In this document: piece by piece, positions 18,361 through 25,845 of the stretch
Position numbering within the stretch: position 1 is the stretch's first letter
How the letters are laid out: each line of letters begins with the position of its first letter
Source: an uncultured Erysipelotrichaceae bacterium
GTDB lineage: Bacteria > Bacillota_I > Bacilli_A > RF39 > UBA660
Direction: 5' to 3'
DNA length: 52,435 nucleotides
Assembly: GCA_948439995.1 (NCBI GenBank)
Contig: CAOJNP010000007.1
Coordinates: 1-52,435 of the forward strand
Program-made: the position numbers and the translations under genes
The notes under the pieces: generated by a model
Database searches by the model: none
What the model was told of the DNA's origin: nothing
The model's input: only the letters and a program-made list of their open reading frames with translations

Positions 18361-18792
18361 TTAAGTCACATCCATAAATAAATTTTCTGCAATATCAGAT
18401 AAGTTTTCTTCATTATATTGTAAAACCTCTTCCCATGCATGTTGTTCCCATATTTCAATCCGATCATTTGCGCCGATTATAACGCATTCTTTTGTTAAAC
18501 CGGCGTAATTGATCAATGGGGAGGTTATGCAAGTTCTTCCTTGATTATCGAACTCGCAGAAAGTAGCACCTGAGAAAAAAGATCGGACAAATGCTCGAGC
18601 ATCTTTTTTTGTAAAAGGTAGAGTATTCAGTTTACTAACTAGCTTATTCCAATCGTCTAAAGAATAAACATATAAACATTTTTCAAGACCGCGTGCAATA
18701 ATAAATTTATCTTTTAATTCTGTTCTAAATTTTGAAGGCATTACAATACGACCTTTCTCATCAATATTATGATGATATTCACCCAAGAACAT
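18361..18792 (-). CDS. mraZ: transcriptional regulator MraZ
   Basis: DNA-binding ring protein of the dcw cluster, with two SpoVT-AbrB-like repeats: DEKGRIVMPSKFR and DNQGRTCITSP, each with the D-x3-R pattern. The second repeat has Ser where Pro is usual. Start MFLGEYHHNIDEKGR at 18792 is the family start and has GGGGGA 4 bases upstream; earlier in-frame starts would run through the operator. Product 143 residues, the normal length. It probably represses its own operon through the repeat array upstream. Confidence 0.96.
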   Translation of the reverse strand: MFLGEYHHNIDEKGRIVMPSKFRTELKDKFIIARGLEKCLYVYSLDDWNKLVSKLNTLPFTKKDARAFVRSFFSGATFCEFDNQGRTCITSPLINYAGLTKECVIIGANDRIEIWEQHAWEEVLQYNEENLSDIAENLFMDVT

Positions 18793-18796
18793 GTAA

Positions 18797-18836
18797 TCCC
18801 CCACTTTCTTCCACCTCGTACCACTATCTACCATTA
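18797..18836 (-). promoter_or_regulatory. MraZ-box array (four 10-base repeats)
   Basis: Read on the minus strand, four consecutive 10-base units each contain TGG at the same place: TAATGGTAGA, TAGTGGTACG, AGGTGGAAGA, AAGTGGGGGA. MraZ proteins are known to bind direct repeats with a (A)AGTGG-like core at about 10-base spacing upstream of mraZ. The array runs from the -10 to the ribosome binding site. Confidence 0.8.
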
Positions 18837-18864
18837 TATTACATGCTTTTTTTAAAAATGTAAA
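18833..18864 (-). promoter_or_regulatory. mraZ operon promoter
   Basis: TTTACA-N17-TAATAT on the minus strand, with an overlapping TATAAT 3 bases further on (18833-18838). The start of transcription would fall inside the MraZ-box array, as expected for autorepression. Confidence 0.6.
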
Positions 18865-18920
18865 GTATTTTTATCCAAAAATTCAAGAATTTTGACAATT
18901 TAAATTTAAAATATGTCTGC

Positions 18921-18949
18921 TTTTCATTTTTGGAAACATAAGTTATAAT
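18921..18949 (+). promoter_or_regulatory. murC promoter
   Basis: TTTTCA-N17-TATAAT on the plus strand, 22 bases before the murC start and divergent from the mraZ promoter. Confidence 0.6.
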
Positions 18950-18971
18950 AAAGCAGAAAAGAGGTTTATAT

Positions 18972-20357
18972 ATGACATTAGAAACAATCAAAAATTACAA
19001 GAAAATTCATATGATTGGCATTGGTGGAGTTAGTATGAGTGGTCTTGCAGAACATTTAACTCATTTTGGATTTACAATTACTGGAAGTGATGCCCATGAA
19101 AGTGAAAACACAAAACATTTAAAAGATTTAGGAATAGAAGTTTATATTGGACATAATATCCATGCCATTGACAATGCTGATTTAATCGTTTACACAGCAG
19201 CAATACCAGAAAGCGATGAAGAACTAATCTATGCCAAAGAAAACAACAAAATCATGATGGAACGAAGTGTTTTTTTAGGAAAAATCACCAAATGCTACAA
19301 AGAATGTATTTGTATAAGTGGAACTCATGGAAAAACAACCACTACTTCCATGATTTCTCTTTGTTTTTTAGAAGCAAATTTAGACCCTACTATCGAGGTA
19401 GGAGCTTATTTAAAACCCATAAAAGGTAACAATAAAACTGGAAATAGTGAATACTTTATTTTAGAAGCATGTGAATATGTAGATTCATTTTTACAATTCT
19501 CTCCACATGTAGAAATCATTTTAAATATTGACAACGATCATTTAAATTATTTTAAAAATATTGAAAATATCAAAAAATCATTTTTAAAGTTTACGGAATG
19601 TCTAACAGAAAATGGAATTCTTATTGTAAATAAAGATGATTCTAATACAATGGAAGTAATCAATCAAGCGAATCATCCATTTTTAACTTATGGTATAGAT
19701 GATGAAAACACAAATTACCATGCAACCAAGATTTGTTTTAATTCCTATGGATACCCTACTTTTGATTGTTTAAAAGATGGAAAGTATTTTGACACATTTA
19801 CTTTAAATGTTCATGGTCGTCATAACATTTTAAATGCACTGGCAACAATTGCAACTTGCGATTATTATGGCATACAAAAAGAACAAATAAAACATGGATT
19901 AAAAAGCTTTACTGGTGCTAACCGAAGATTTGAAAAAATCGGTGAATATAAAGAAATTCCAGTCATTGACGATTATGCACATCATCCTACTGAGATTCAA
20001 GCAACACTAGCTTGTACCAAAGAAATTCCTCATCAAAAAACTTGGGCCATTTTTGAACCACATACTTATACCAGAACTTTAGAACATCTAGAAGAATTTG
20101 CTCATGTTTTATCACAGTTTGATTATATTATTCTTTCAGAAATCTATGCTGCAAGAGAAGAAAATATAAATGGAATATCTTCAAAAGATTTAGAAAAAAG
20201 AATTTTAAAAACCAATCCAAATTGTATTTTTTTAAATAGTTACCAAGAAATCATTGATTATATTAAAAGCAATGCAAAAAAAGGTGATATTATTATCACC
20301 ATTGGAGCAGGAACAATTAACCAAGTTGGTTATCAATTAATCAAAGAAGAAACATAA
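18972..20357 (+). CDS. murC: UDP-N-acetylmuramate--L-alanine ligase MurC
   Basis: Cytoplasmic ligase that adds L-Ala to UDP-MurNAc using ATP. It has the N-terminal dinucleotide-like GIGGVSMSGLAE (about 16-26), the ATP loop GTHGKTTT (117-124), EACEYVDSFL (165-174, the variant seen in Gram-positive MurC), NIDNDHLNYF, the central GANRRFEKIG and the MurC-specific DYAHHPTEI. Length 461 is normal. GAGG lies 7 bases before the ATG. It is divergent from the mraZ cluster and appears monocistronic, with a terminator overlapping its end. Confidence 0.97.
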   Translation: MTLETIKNYKKIHMIGIGGVSMSGLAEHLTHFGFTITGSDAHESENTKHLKDLGIEVYIGHNIHAIDNADLIVYTAAIPESDEELIYAKENNKIMMERSVFLGKITKCYKECICISGTHGKTTTTSMISLCFLEANLDPTIEVGAYLKPIKGNNKTGNSEYFILEACEYVDSFLQFSPHVEIILNIDNDHLNYFKNIENIKKSFLKFTECLTENGILIVNKDDSNTMEVINQANHPFLTYGIDDENTNYHATKICFNSYGYPTFDCLKDGKYFDTFTLNVHGRHNILNALATIATCDYYGIQKEQIKHGLKSFTGANRRFEKIGEYKEIPVIDDYAHHPTEIQATLACTKEIPHQKTWAIFEPHTYTRTLEHLEEFAHVLSQFDYIILSEIYAAREENINGISSKDLEKRILKTNPNCIFLNSYQEIIDYIKSNAKKGDIIITIGAGTINQVGYQLIKEET

Positions 20358-20373
20358 TCATTTCTTCTTTTTT
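20346..20373 (+). terminator. murC terminator
   Basis: GAAGAAA pairs with TTTCTTC around an 8-base loop and is followed by six T. The left arm is inside the last murC codons and the T run reaches the stop codon of the convergent CDF gene. Confidence 0.65.
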
Positions 20374-21247
20374 AATGCTTCGAATTCAAAAGAGGATTAA
20401 CATGTATTGTTACGGAAAAAACATTTGGAAATTGTTTTAACATTTTTTTCTTTAATCGATCTGCTATTTTATGACTTTCTAAAGTTGTTAAATTTCCATC
20501 TACCAAGATGGATAAAACTACTAAATATTGATTTCCAGTTGGAACCGTTTCAAATTTTGTAATACCTAGTACCCCTTTTTGTTTTGATATAAAAACTTGA
20601 AGATGATTTGCACTATCTATATCCATTGCTTGATCCATTAAAATGTGATAACTTTCTAGAAAAATATGAAAACCAGAAAAACCAATCCATAATGAAATTC
20701 CAACTCCCACAATACTATCCAATATGAAGATATGGTAATATGAAAATACAATAGACAATAACGTAAAACATGTAATAATAATATCATTTCTATGGTCAAC
20801 CATATTAGAATAAACCAATAAGCTTTTTGTTTCCAAATAGACATATCTTGCATAAAAATAAAGACAGAATTTAACAAGAATCGTAATCACACAAACAAAA
20901 CACAAAAGATAAGAAAAAACGACTTCATGACCATTCCAAATTGTTTTAAGAGAATTGATAAAAATTAAAAAAGCACTAAAAATCATAGATAAACTAACAA
21001 ACAAAGAAAATAGAAATTCTGCTTTTCCATGTCCAAAAGGATGATCCTCATCTTTTGGACGTGTTGCAAGCTTACCTCCTAATAAAGTCATAAAAGAAGA
21101 AAAAATATCCATGAAACTATTGACGGCATCTGATATCATCGCCTGACTAGAAAATACAATGCCACTGAAAAATTTCAGAAGCATTAAAAAAAAATTTCCT
21201 ATCACTCCAAAAAAACCAACTTTAGATATTTTTTGTAACTGATTCAT
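20372..21247 (-). CDS. cation diffusion facilitator (CDF) transporter, probably manganese-type
   Basis: Proton-coupled metal exporter with six membrane helices and a C-terminal cytoplasmic ferredoxin-like domain (about 205-291). The membrane metal site is read as N43-x3-D47 in helix 2 (NSFMD) and D151-x3-D155 in helix 5 (DHRND). An Asn-Asp/Asp-Asp tetrad is known from MntE-type Mn exporters, while zinc-type members use His in one or both motifs. HPFGHGKAEF between helices 2 and 3 is the family loop. GGAGG precedes the ATG. It is convergent with murC. Metal choice is inference. Confidence 0.9.
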   Translation of the reverse strand: MNQLQKISKVGFFGVIGNFFLMLLKFFSGIVFSSQAMISDAVNSFMDIFSSFMTLLGGKLATRPKDEDHPFGHGKAEFLFSLFVSLSMIFSAFLIFINSLKTIWNGHEVVFSYLLCFVCVITILVKFCLYFYARYVYLETKSLLVYSNMVDHRNDIIITCFTLLSIVFSYYHIFILDSIVGVGISLWIGFSGFHIFLESYHILMDQAMDIDSANHLQVFISKQKGVLGITKFETVPTGNQYLVVLSILVDGNLTTLESHKIADRLKKKMLKQFPNVFSVTIHVNPLLNSKH

Positions 21248-21463
21248 AGATCCTCCTTTTTAAAGTCCAAATAAACATAACATGAAACAATTTAAATTTC
21301 AAGCAAAATGGAAATTTATGTCATTTAAATGATTTAACATGGAATTAGATTCATATCTTTATAACCTTTTCTTAAGAATCATTTTATTTTTTATTTTCAT
21401 AAAACTTCTTTAAATTATAGCTGTATAAACAAAAAATTTTGTAATAATAAATATACTATGATT

Positions 21464-21500
21464 AAAAAAAATGCTTTTTTATTCAAATAGCACTTTTTTA
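21464..21500 (-). terminator. terminator after the ABC-like gene
   Basis: Hairpin with AAAAAxTGCT/AGCAxTTTTT arms around an AT-rich loop; T runs occur on both strands, so it may work in both directions. It follows the ABC-like gene's stop. The remaining gap up to 21247 is AT-rich with no other clear feature. Confidence 0.45.
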
Positions 21501-23168
21501 TTTTTCTTTCTTTTTCAAAAATTTAGTTACCTTACCACGTTCTACTTCAAAGATTTTATCAGAAACATCCGCTAATTCATCATTTGCTGAAAATACAACA
21601 ATAGTTTTAGACCCATGAAGTTTTAGTAAAGTTTTCTTAATATATTCTTTATCTTTTCCACTTAAATAATTTGGAAATTCATACAAAACTAGGATTTCAC
21701 TATTCATCAGTAATAATCGCGCCAATCCTAATAAATATTGTTCTCTTTTTGGTAAAGCATTTGCTTCGGTTTTTAATTCATCTGGTAATTCTTTAATATA
21801 ATCATAAATTCCAACTTGTTTTAATACTTCGATAATCCGCTCTTTTTTCGGATCAATTAACTGTAAATTTTTCATAATAGATCCATGATAGAAAAAAGGT
21901 TTCGTTGTTAAATAATTTAAATTTTTTAAAAATATTTTTTCTTTATAATCTTGTATTTTTATTTTATCAATATACACATCACCCGTATCTGCTAAAATCA
22001 TTCGGCGAAGTAAATAAAAAATGGTTCGTTTTCCACTACTTCTTGTTCCATGAAATAACACAGTTTGATTCGATTCAATATGAAAACTCACATCACGTAA
22101 ATCATTTAATTCAAAATCATCAAAATGAGAAGCATCCACATTAACATTAACAAAATCAATTTCACCAGAAATATCATCAAGTTTAATATTTCCAAATTGA
22201 ATCTCATTTTTCTCATCAAAATTCAAAATGATATTTACTCGATTACAAGTCACATAAGCGTTTTTTAACTCGGTTAAAATTCCCATAAAATCTTTACTAT
22301 TGGTAATACTATCCGTTAAATAAGAAACCACAATCAAATATACTGTTAAAGAAAGATTTCCAAGCGAAAGCAAATAAATCAAAACTAACGTAACAAGATA
22401 AATAACGGTTTTATAATAACCAAAAAAACTATTATCAAGCATACTACTAGCCATCGTCTTTTTTTGTTGATGAATCATAAATTGTTCATTTTTTTTCAAA
22501 AATTCTTTTTCCATTTTTTTGGTTAAATCATAAGAATCAATCATATTTTTTGATAAAATAATTTCTGAAAACGTTTCAAATTCAGAATCAACAGCTTCTT
22601 TTGTCTCTTTTGTTGCAATGCTAATTTTTGAGTTAATCCAATTTAATATTTTATAATTCACTCCGATAATAAATAAAATAACAATTCCAATCGGAAAAGA
22701 TACAGAAAAAACATAAGAAAGTGTTAATATAGTAGATAAGAAATAACGAAATCTAGAACATATCTGATCACTAAACTTTGCTGTTTCATAAGCATCACTA
22801 TGAAAAATATTAATTAACTTTTCTTTCGAAATCGCTTCAAAGTTTTTTTCTTTCCCACGAATAATTTTATGAAAAATTTTGTTTTCCAATCGTTTATAAA
22901 TATCTCCAACAAGATTATATGTATTTTTATAATTTAAAATCCAAGAAAATTGACGAAGTAAAATAAATAAAAGACCCAGTGTCAAACAAAAAATTGCCAT
23001 TTTAAAATTGCCATCTGCTAAACTGGTCGTAACTTTTGCCACGTACATCGATTCACAAACCAAACAAATACTAACCACAATTACAGTTGCAAATTGAAAA
23101 AACCAATAAGCCTTATTCGGCTTACATAAATGATACCACTCTTTTAGCATCCGAATATTTTCTTTCAT
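21498..23168 (-). CDS. ABC exporter-like protein with a degenerate nucleotide-binding domain
   Basis: Laid out like an ABC exporter half-transporter: six membrane helices (about 20-290) then a nucleotide-binding domain (about 335-550). Every catalytic motif is altered. Walker A reads G374-TRSS-G379-K380-R381, with Arg for Ser/Thr. The Q-loop position has LTTKPFF without Gln. The signature LSGGQ is LPKRE (472-476). Walker B is ILVLYE with Tyr496 for Asp and Glu497 kept. The H-loop His is absent (FSAND, 526-530). The reading frame is intact, so this is not simple decay. It may partner a functional half-transporter encoded elsewhere or act without ATP hydrolysis. Confidence 0.85.
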   Translation of the reverse strand: MKENIRMLKEWYHLCKPNKAYWFFQFATVIVVSICLVCESMYVAKVTTSLADGNFKMAIFCLTLGLLFILLRQFSWILNYKNTYNLVGDIYKRLENKIFHKIIRGKEKNFEAISKEKLINIFHSDAYETAKFSDQICSRFRYFLSTILTLSYVFSVSFPIGIVILFIIGVNYKILNWINSKISIATKETKEAVDSEFETFSEIILSKNMIDSYDLTKKMEKEFLKKNEQFMIHQQKKTMASSMLDNSFFGYYKTVIYLVTLVLIYLLSLGNLSLTVYLIVVSYLTDSITNSKDFMGILTELKNAYVTCNRVNIILNFDEKNEIQFGNIKLDDISGEIDFVNVNVDASHFDDFELNDLRDVSFHIESNQTVLFHGTRSSGKRTIFYLLRRMILADTGDVYIDKIKIQDYKEKIFLKNLNYLTTKPFFYHGSIMKNLQLIDPKKERIIEVLKQVGIYDYIKELPDELKTEANALPKREQYLLGLARLLLMNSEILVLYEFPNYLSGKDKEYIKKTLLKLHGSKTIVVFSANDELADVSDKIFEVERGKVTKFLKKKEK

Positions 23169-23237
23169 AACTTCACACTTCCCTATTCTTTCTAGTTAAG
23201 TATACCAAAAAATAAAAAAAATGAAAATTAAAAAATG

Positions 23238-23259
23238 AAAAAAAGAGCTTTTAAGCTCT
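23238..23259 (-). terminator. efp terminator
   Basis: AGAGCTT pairs with AAGCTCT on the minus strand, followed by a run of T. The efp stop codon TAA falls in the hairpin turn. Confidence 0.75.
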
Positions 23260-23811
23260 TCCAGAATACTTTCCATCACTTGTAGAAATTACTATTTTTT
23301 CTCCTTGATTAATAAACAAAGGAACTTTTACCACATATCCCGTTTCAATGGTGGCATCTTTCATTGCATTATTGGTGGTATTTCCTTTTACAGCAGGTTC
23401 TGTTTCAATAATTTCAAACTCTACTTTTTCTGGTAAACTAACACCAAGAATTTCTCCTTCATATTGATCAATTTGAATTTCCATTCCTTCTTTAATAAAC
23501 TTTGATTCATTCTCTAATTTTGAAGCAGGTATTTCTAATTGTTCATAGGTTTCTGTATTCATAAATACATAGTTAGATCCATCGATGTATAAAAATTGCA
23601 TAGGCATTTTATCAACATGTGCACGTTCAATTTTAATATTTGTATTATAAGTATTTTCTACTATACTACCAGTTCTTAAATTTTTTAATTTAATTTTAAT
23701 AAAAGGACTTCCTTTTCCTGGTTTAACATGTTGAAATTCTTGAATTAAACATAAATTTCCATCGACAATAACCGTCATTCCATTTTTGATATCATTAATA
23801 TTAATAAGCAT
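23251..23811 (-). CDS. efp: elongation factor P
   Basis: Ribosome-binding factor that relieves stalling at proline runs. Three beta-barrel domains are evident: an N-terminal KOW-like domain with HVKPGKGSPF (modification-loop Lys at residue 33), the central OB domain and the C-terminal domain with ATIETGYVVKVPLFI and the final ISTSDGKYSGRA. 186 residues, normal length. The ATG at 23811 is preferred; an in-frame GTG 9 bases earlier is possible. It lies 14 bases after rpmG and shares its promoter. No EF-P modification enzyme is in the window. Confidence 0.96.
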   Translation of the reverse strand: MLININDIKNGMTVIVDGNLCLIQEFQHVKPGKGSPFIKIKLKNLRTGSIVENTYNTNIKIERAHVDKMPMQFLYIDGSNYVFMNTETYEQLEIPASKLENESKFIKEGMEIQIDQYEGEILGVSLPEKVEFEIIETEPAVKGNTTNNAMKDATIETGYVVKVPLFINQGEKIVISTSDGKYSGRA

Positions 23812-23825
23812 TAAACTCACTCTTT

Positions 23826-24002
23826 CTAGCTTCTATTTAATTTAACTTCTTTAAATACAGTTACTTGCTTACAAGCAGGACAAAATTTATTTAGTTCCAA
23901 TTTGTCAGGAGTATTTTTCTTATTTTTAATAGTTGGACGAATTTGTTTTCCACATCTACTACATTTTAATCCGACATATTGTCTATTTTCATTTTTAGCC
24001 AT
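23826..24002 (-). CDS. rpmG: 50S ribosomal protein L33
   Basis: A 58-residue protein beginning MAKNENRQYVGLKCSRCGK and containing FCPACK, giving two CxxC pairs of a zinc ribbon, so this is the zinc-binding (C+) form of L33. It ends VKLNRS. AGGAGG lies upstream of the ATG and a strong promoter is at 24033-24060. It forms a two-gene operon with efp. Genomes of this kind often carry a second, zinc-free L33; none is in this window. Confidence 0.93.
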   Translation of the reverse strand: MAKNENRQYVGLKCSRCGKQIRPTIKNKKNTPDKLELNKFCPACKQVTVFKEVKLNRS

Positions 24003-24032
24003 TTTTTCTTGCCTCCTTTTAAATCCATATGT

Positions 24033-24060
24033 ATTATAACAAATAAAATTGCATTTTCAA
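24033..24060 (-). promoter_or_regulatory. rpmG-efp promoter
   Basis: TTGAAA-N16-TATAAT on the minus strand, 30 bases upstream of the rpmG ATG. Confidence 0.75.
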
Positions 24061-24153
24061 AGAAAAAATAAAACACATTTTAAACTAAAAATAAATTTAA
24101 TCTTTTTATTTTCTTTATATTAAAATTCTTTTCTTCTAAAAACGAGGTGTCTT

Positions 24154-25788
24154 TTAATCATTCAAAACTTTGTTTCGAATTTTAGGATTATGATTTTTTA
24201 ATACTTCATCATTCTTATTTACTTGATAACTACTCGCAAAAACAATCGATGAAAGAATGGGAAACCGATACGATAAATCATACACTGGCTCAACATAATA
24301 AAAAAGAACATCAGAACAAGATGAATTTATCATTCGAAATGTTTCCATTTCTTCTAATTTAGTATACATCGGATTTCGAATGTTATCCCAAACAGAATCT
24401 ACAGGTCTTTGATAAAAATTTTCTAAAAAAGAAAAATAATCTTTTTCCAACAATTCCATTTGATAAAGAAATCTCTCATCCACAATTTTTTTATCTTCTT
24501 CATAATAAAAAGAATCATTCACTAAAATTTGTTGGATCAAATCAAATAAATATACATTCTCTTCCAAAGAAAAATCTGTTTGATTACTTGTATATTCTTT
24601 CATTTGAGCTAAAAACCTTTTAAAAATTAATATTTTAAAATCAAATCCTACTGCTTTTTTGGAATCATTGTAACTAAGTGAGTCCAGTGTATTATAATAT
24701 AAAAAACTCGAATCATTATCAAAAAGAATGGTATCCATAGAAGATAAAATAAAATACATTTCTCTTTTATCTTCTTCATGAAAAGCACCCAAAAAAGAAA
24801 ATAATTGATTGATATCACTATCAAATAAGGCATTATAATAATCATTTAATGAAACATCATCTCTACCTAACGTTAAGATAAATAACATTGCCTCATATTT
24901 CCGTTCTAATTTATAATTTAATAAACCAGTTTCATATTTATATTCATTAATCATGGGCATATCCCAAACATTAAATACTTCTGATTCTGCAGAAGATTCA
25001 ATCAAAAATGAAGAATATTCACTTTGAAGACTAATTCTTGGATACAATAAAAAAGATTTTCTACAATCACAAGCATATTGTCTTAAATGATTTAGTTCAT
25101 GCCTTAAAATATAAGCAAATTCTTCCCATAATAAGATGGATTCATTTTTTGATTTTTGAATCGCATCAATATTTAAAACAATTAAGTTACACCTTGGAAC
25201 ATAATATGCAAGAGTAACAATTTTATTTTCACTTGGCAAATATTTCTCCAAAGGATTCACAAAAGAATCAGCTATCACACCTTGTTTTCCAAAAACAATT
25301 TTAAGTGATTGCATTTTGCAAAAATCCTCATTTATATCGTTAGTATGATCCAGATAATAATCTGTTAATACAGTAGATAGTGCTACTTCTAAATCTTTAT
25401 TTGCTACTTTATCACTATAAAAAGCATTCTGATAAGTTGTATTTTTTTCTAAAAAGATCGAAGAATTATCACAAATTTTCGAAATTAGATTTTCAATATT
25501 TCCGTCAAATTTAAAATGACATGTTTCAATATCTCTTATTTGATTTAAAATTTCCATCGATTCTTCATAATCAGGAAAAAAAGAAGAGCAAGGAGAATGA
25601 TAAGCAAAATTGTTAGAAGTAGAAAATAAAGAATTAACATTTCGCTCTATTAATTCATCCATTATTTGGTTACCATTTGAAAAATTGCCATCCGATTCTT
25701 TTGAAAATTTATGATTGGAAGAACCATTTAAAATAATTGAAAGAGACATCAATAAACTAAATATTTGAATCCTTTTTCTTGATTTCAT
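24154..25788 (-). CDS. putative secreted zinc metallopeptidase-like protein (HELNH)
   Basis: I do not recognise the family. The 544-residue protein has a basic start and a hydrophobic segment (about 8-20) that could be a signal peptide. Residues 221-238 form a helix with H230-E-L-N-H234, the HExxH zinc motif, preceded by WEEFAYIL; ESSAE at 264-268 could give the third zinc-ligand Glu. Several Cys (67, 90, 106, 157, 200, 240, 242) might form disulfides. The C-terminal 200 residues look helical without known motifs. It lies between rpmG and a PBP gene on the same strand. Peptidase activity is inference from one motif. Confidence 0.6.
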   Translation of the reverse strand: MKSRKRIQIFSLLMSLSIILNGSSNHKFSKESDGNFSNGNQIMDELIERNVNSLFSTSNNFAYHSPCSSFFPDYEESMEILNQIRDIETCHFKFDGNIENLISKICDNSSIFLEKNTTYQNAFYSDKVANKDLEVALSTVLTDYYLDHTNDINEDFCKMQSLKIVFGKQGVIADSFVNPLEKYLPSENKIVTLAYYVPRCNLIVLNIDAIQKSKNESILLWEEFAYILRHELNHLRQYACDCRKSFLLYPRISLQSEYSSFLIESSAESEVFNVWDMPMINEYKYETGLLNYKLERKYEAMLFILTLGRDDVSLNDYYNALFDSDINQLFSFLGAFHEEDKREMYFILSSMDTILFDNDSSFLYYNTLDSLSYNDSKKAVGFDFKILIFKRFLAQMKEYTSNQTDFSLEENVYLFDLIQQILVNDSFYYEEDKKIVDERFLYQMELLEKDYFSFLENFYQRPVDSVWDNIRNPMYTKLEEMETFRMINSSCSDVLFYYVEPVYDLSYRFPILSSIVFASSYQVNKNDEVLKNHNPKIRNKVLND

Positions 25789-25845
25789 TAAAATTCCTTC
25801 TTTTTAAAAAAAGATTATAACACTAAAATTAAAAAAATCAATTTC

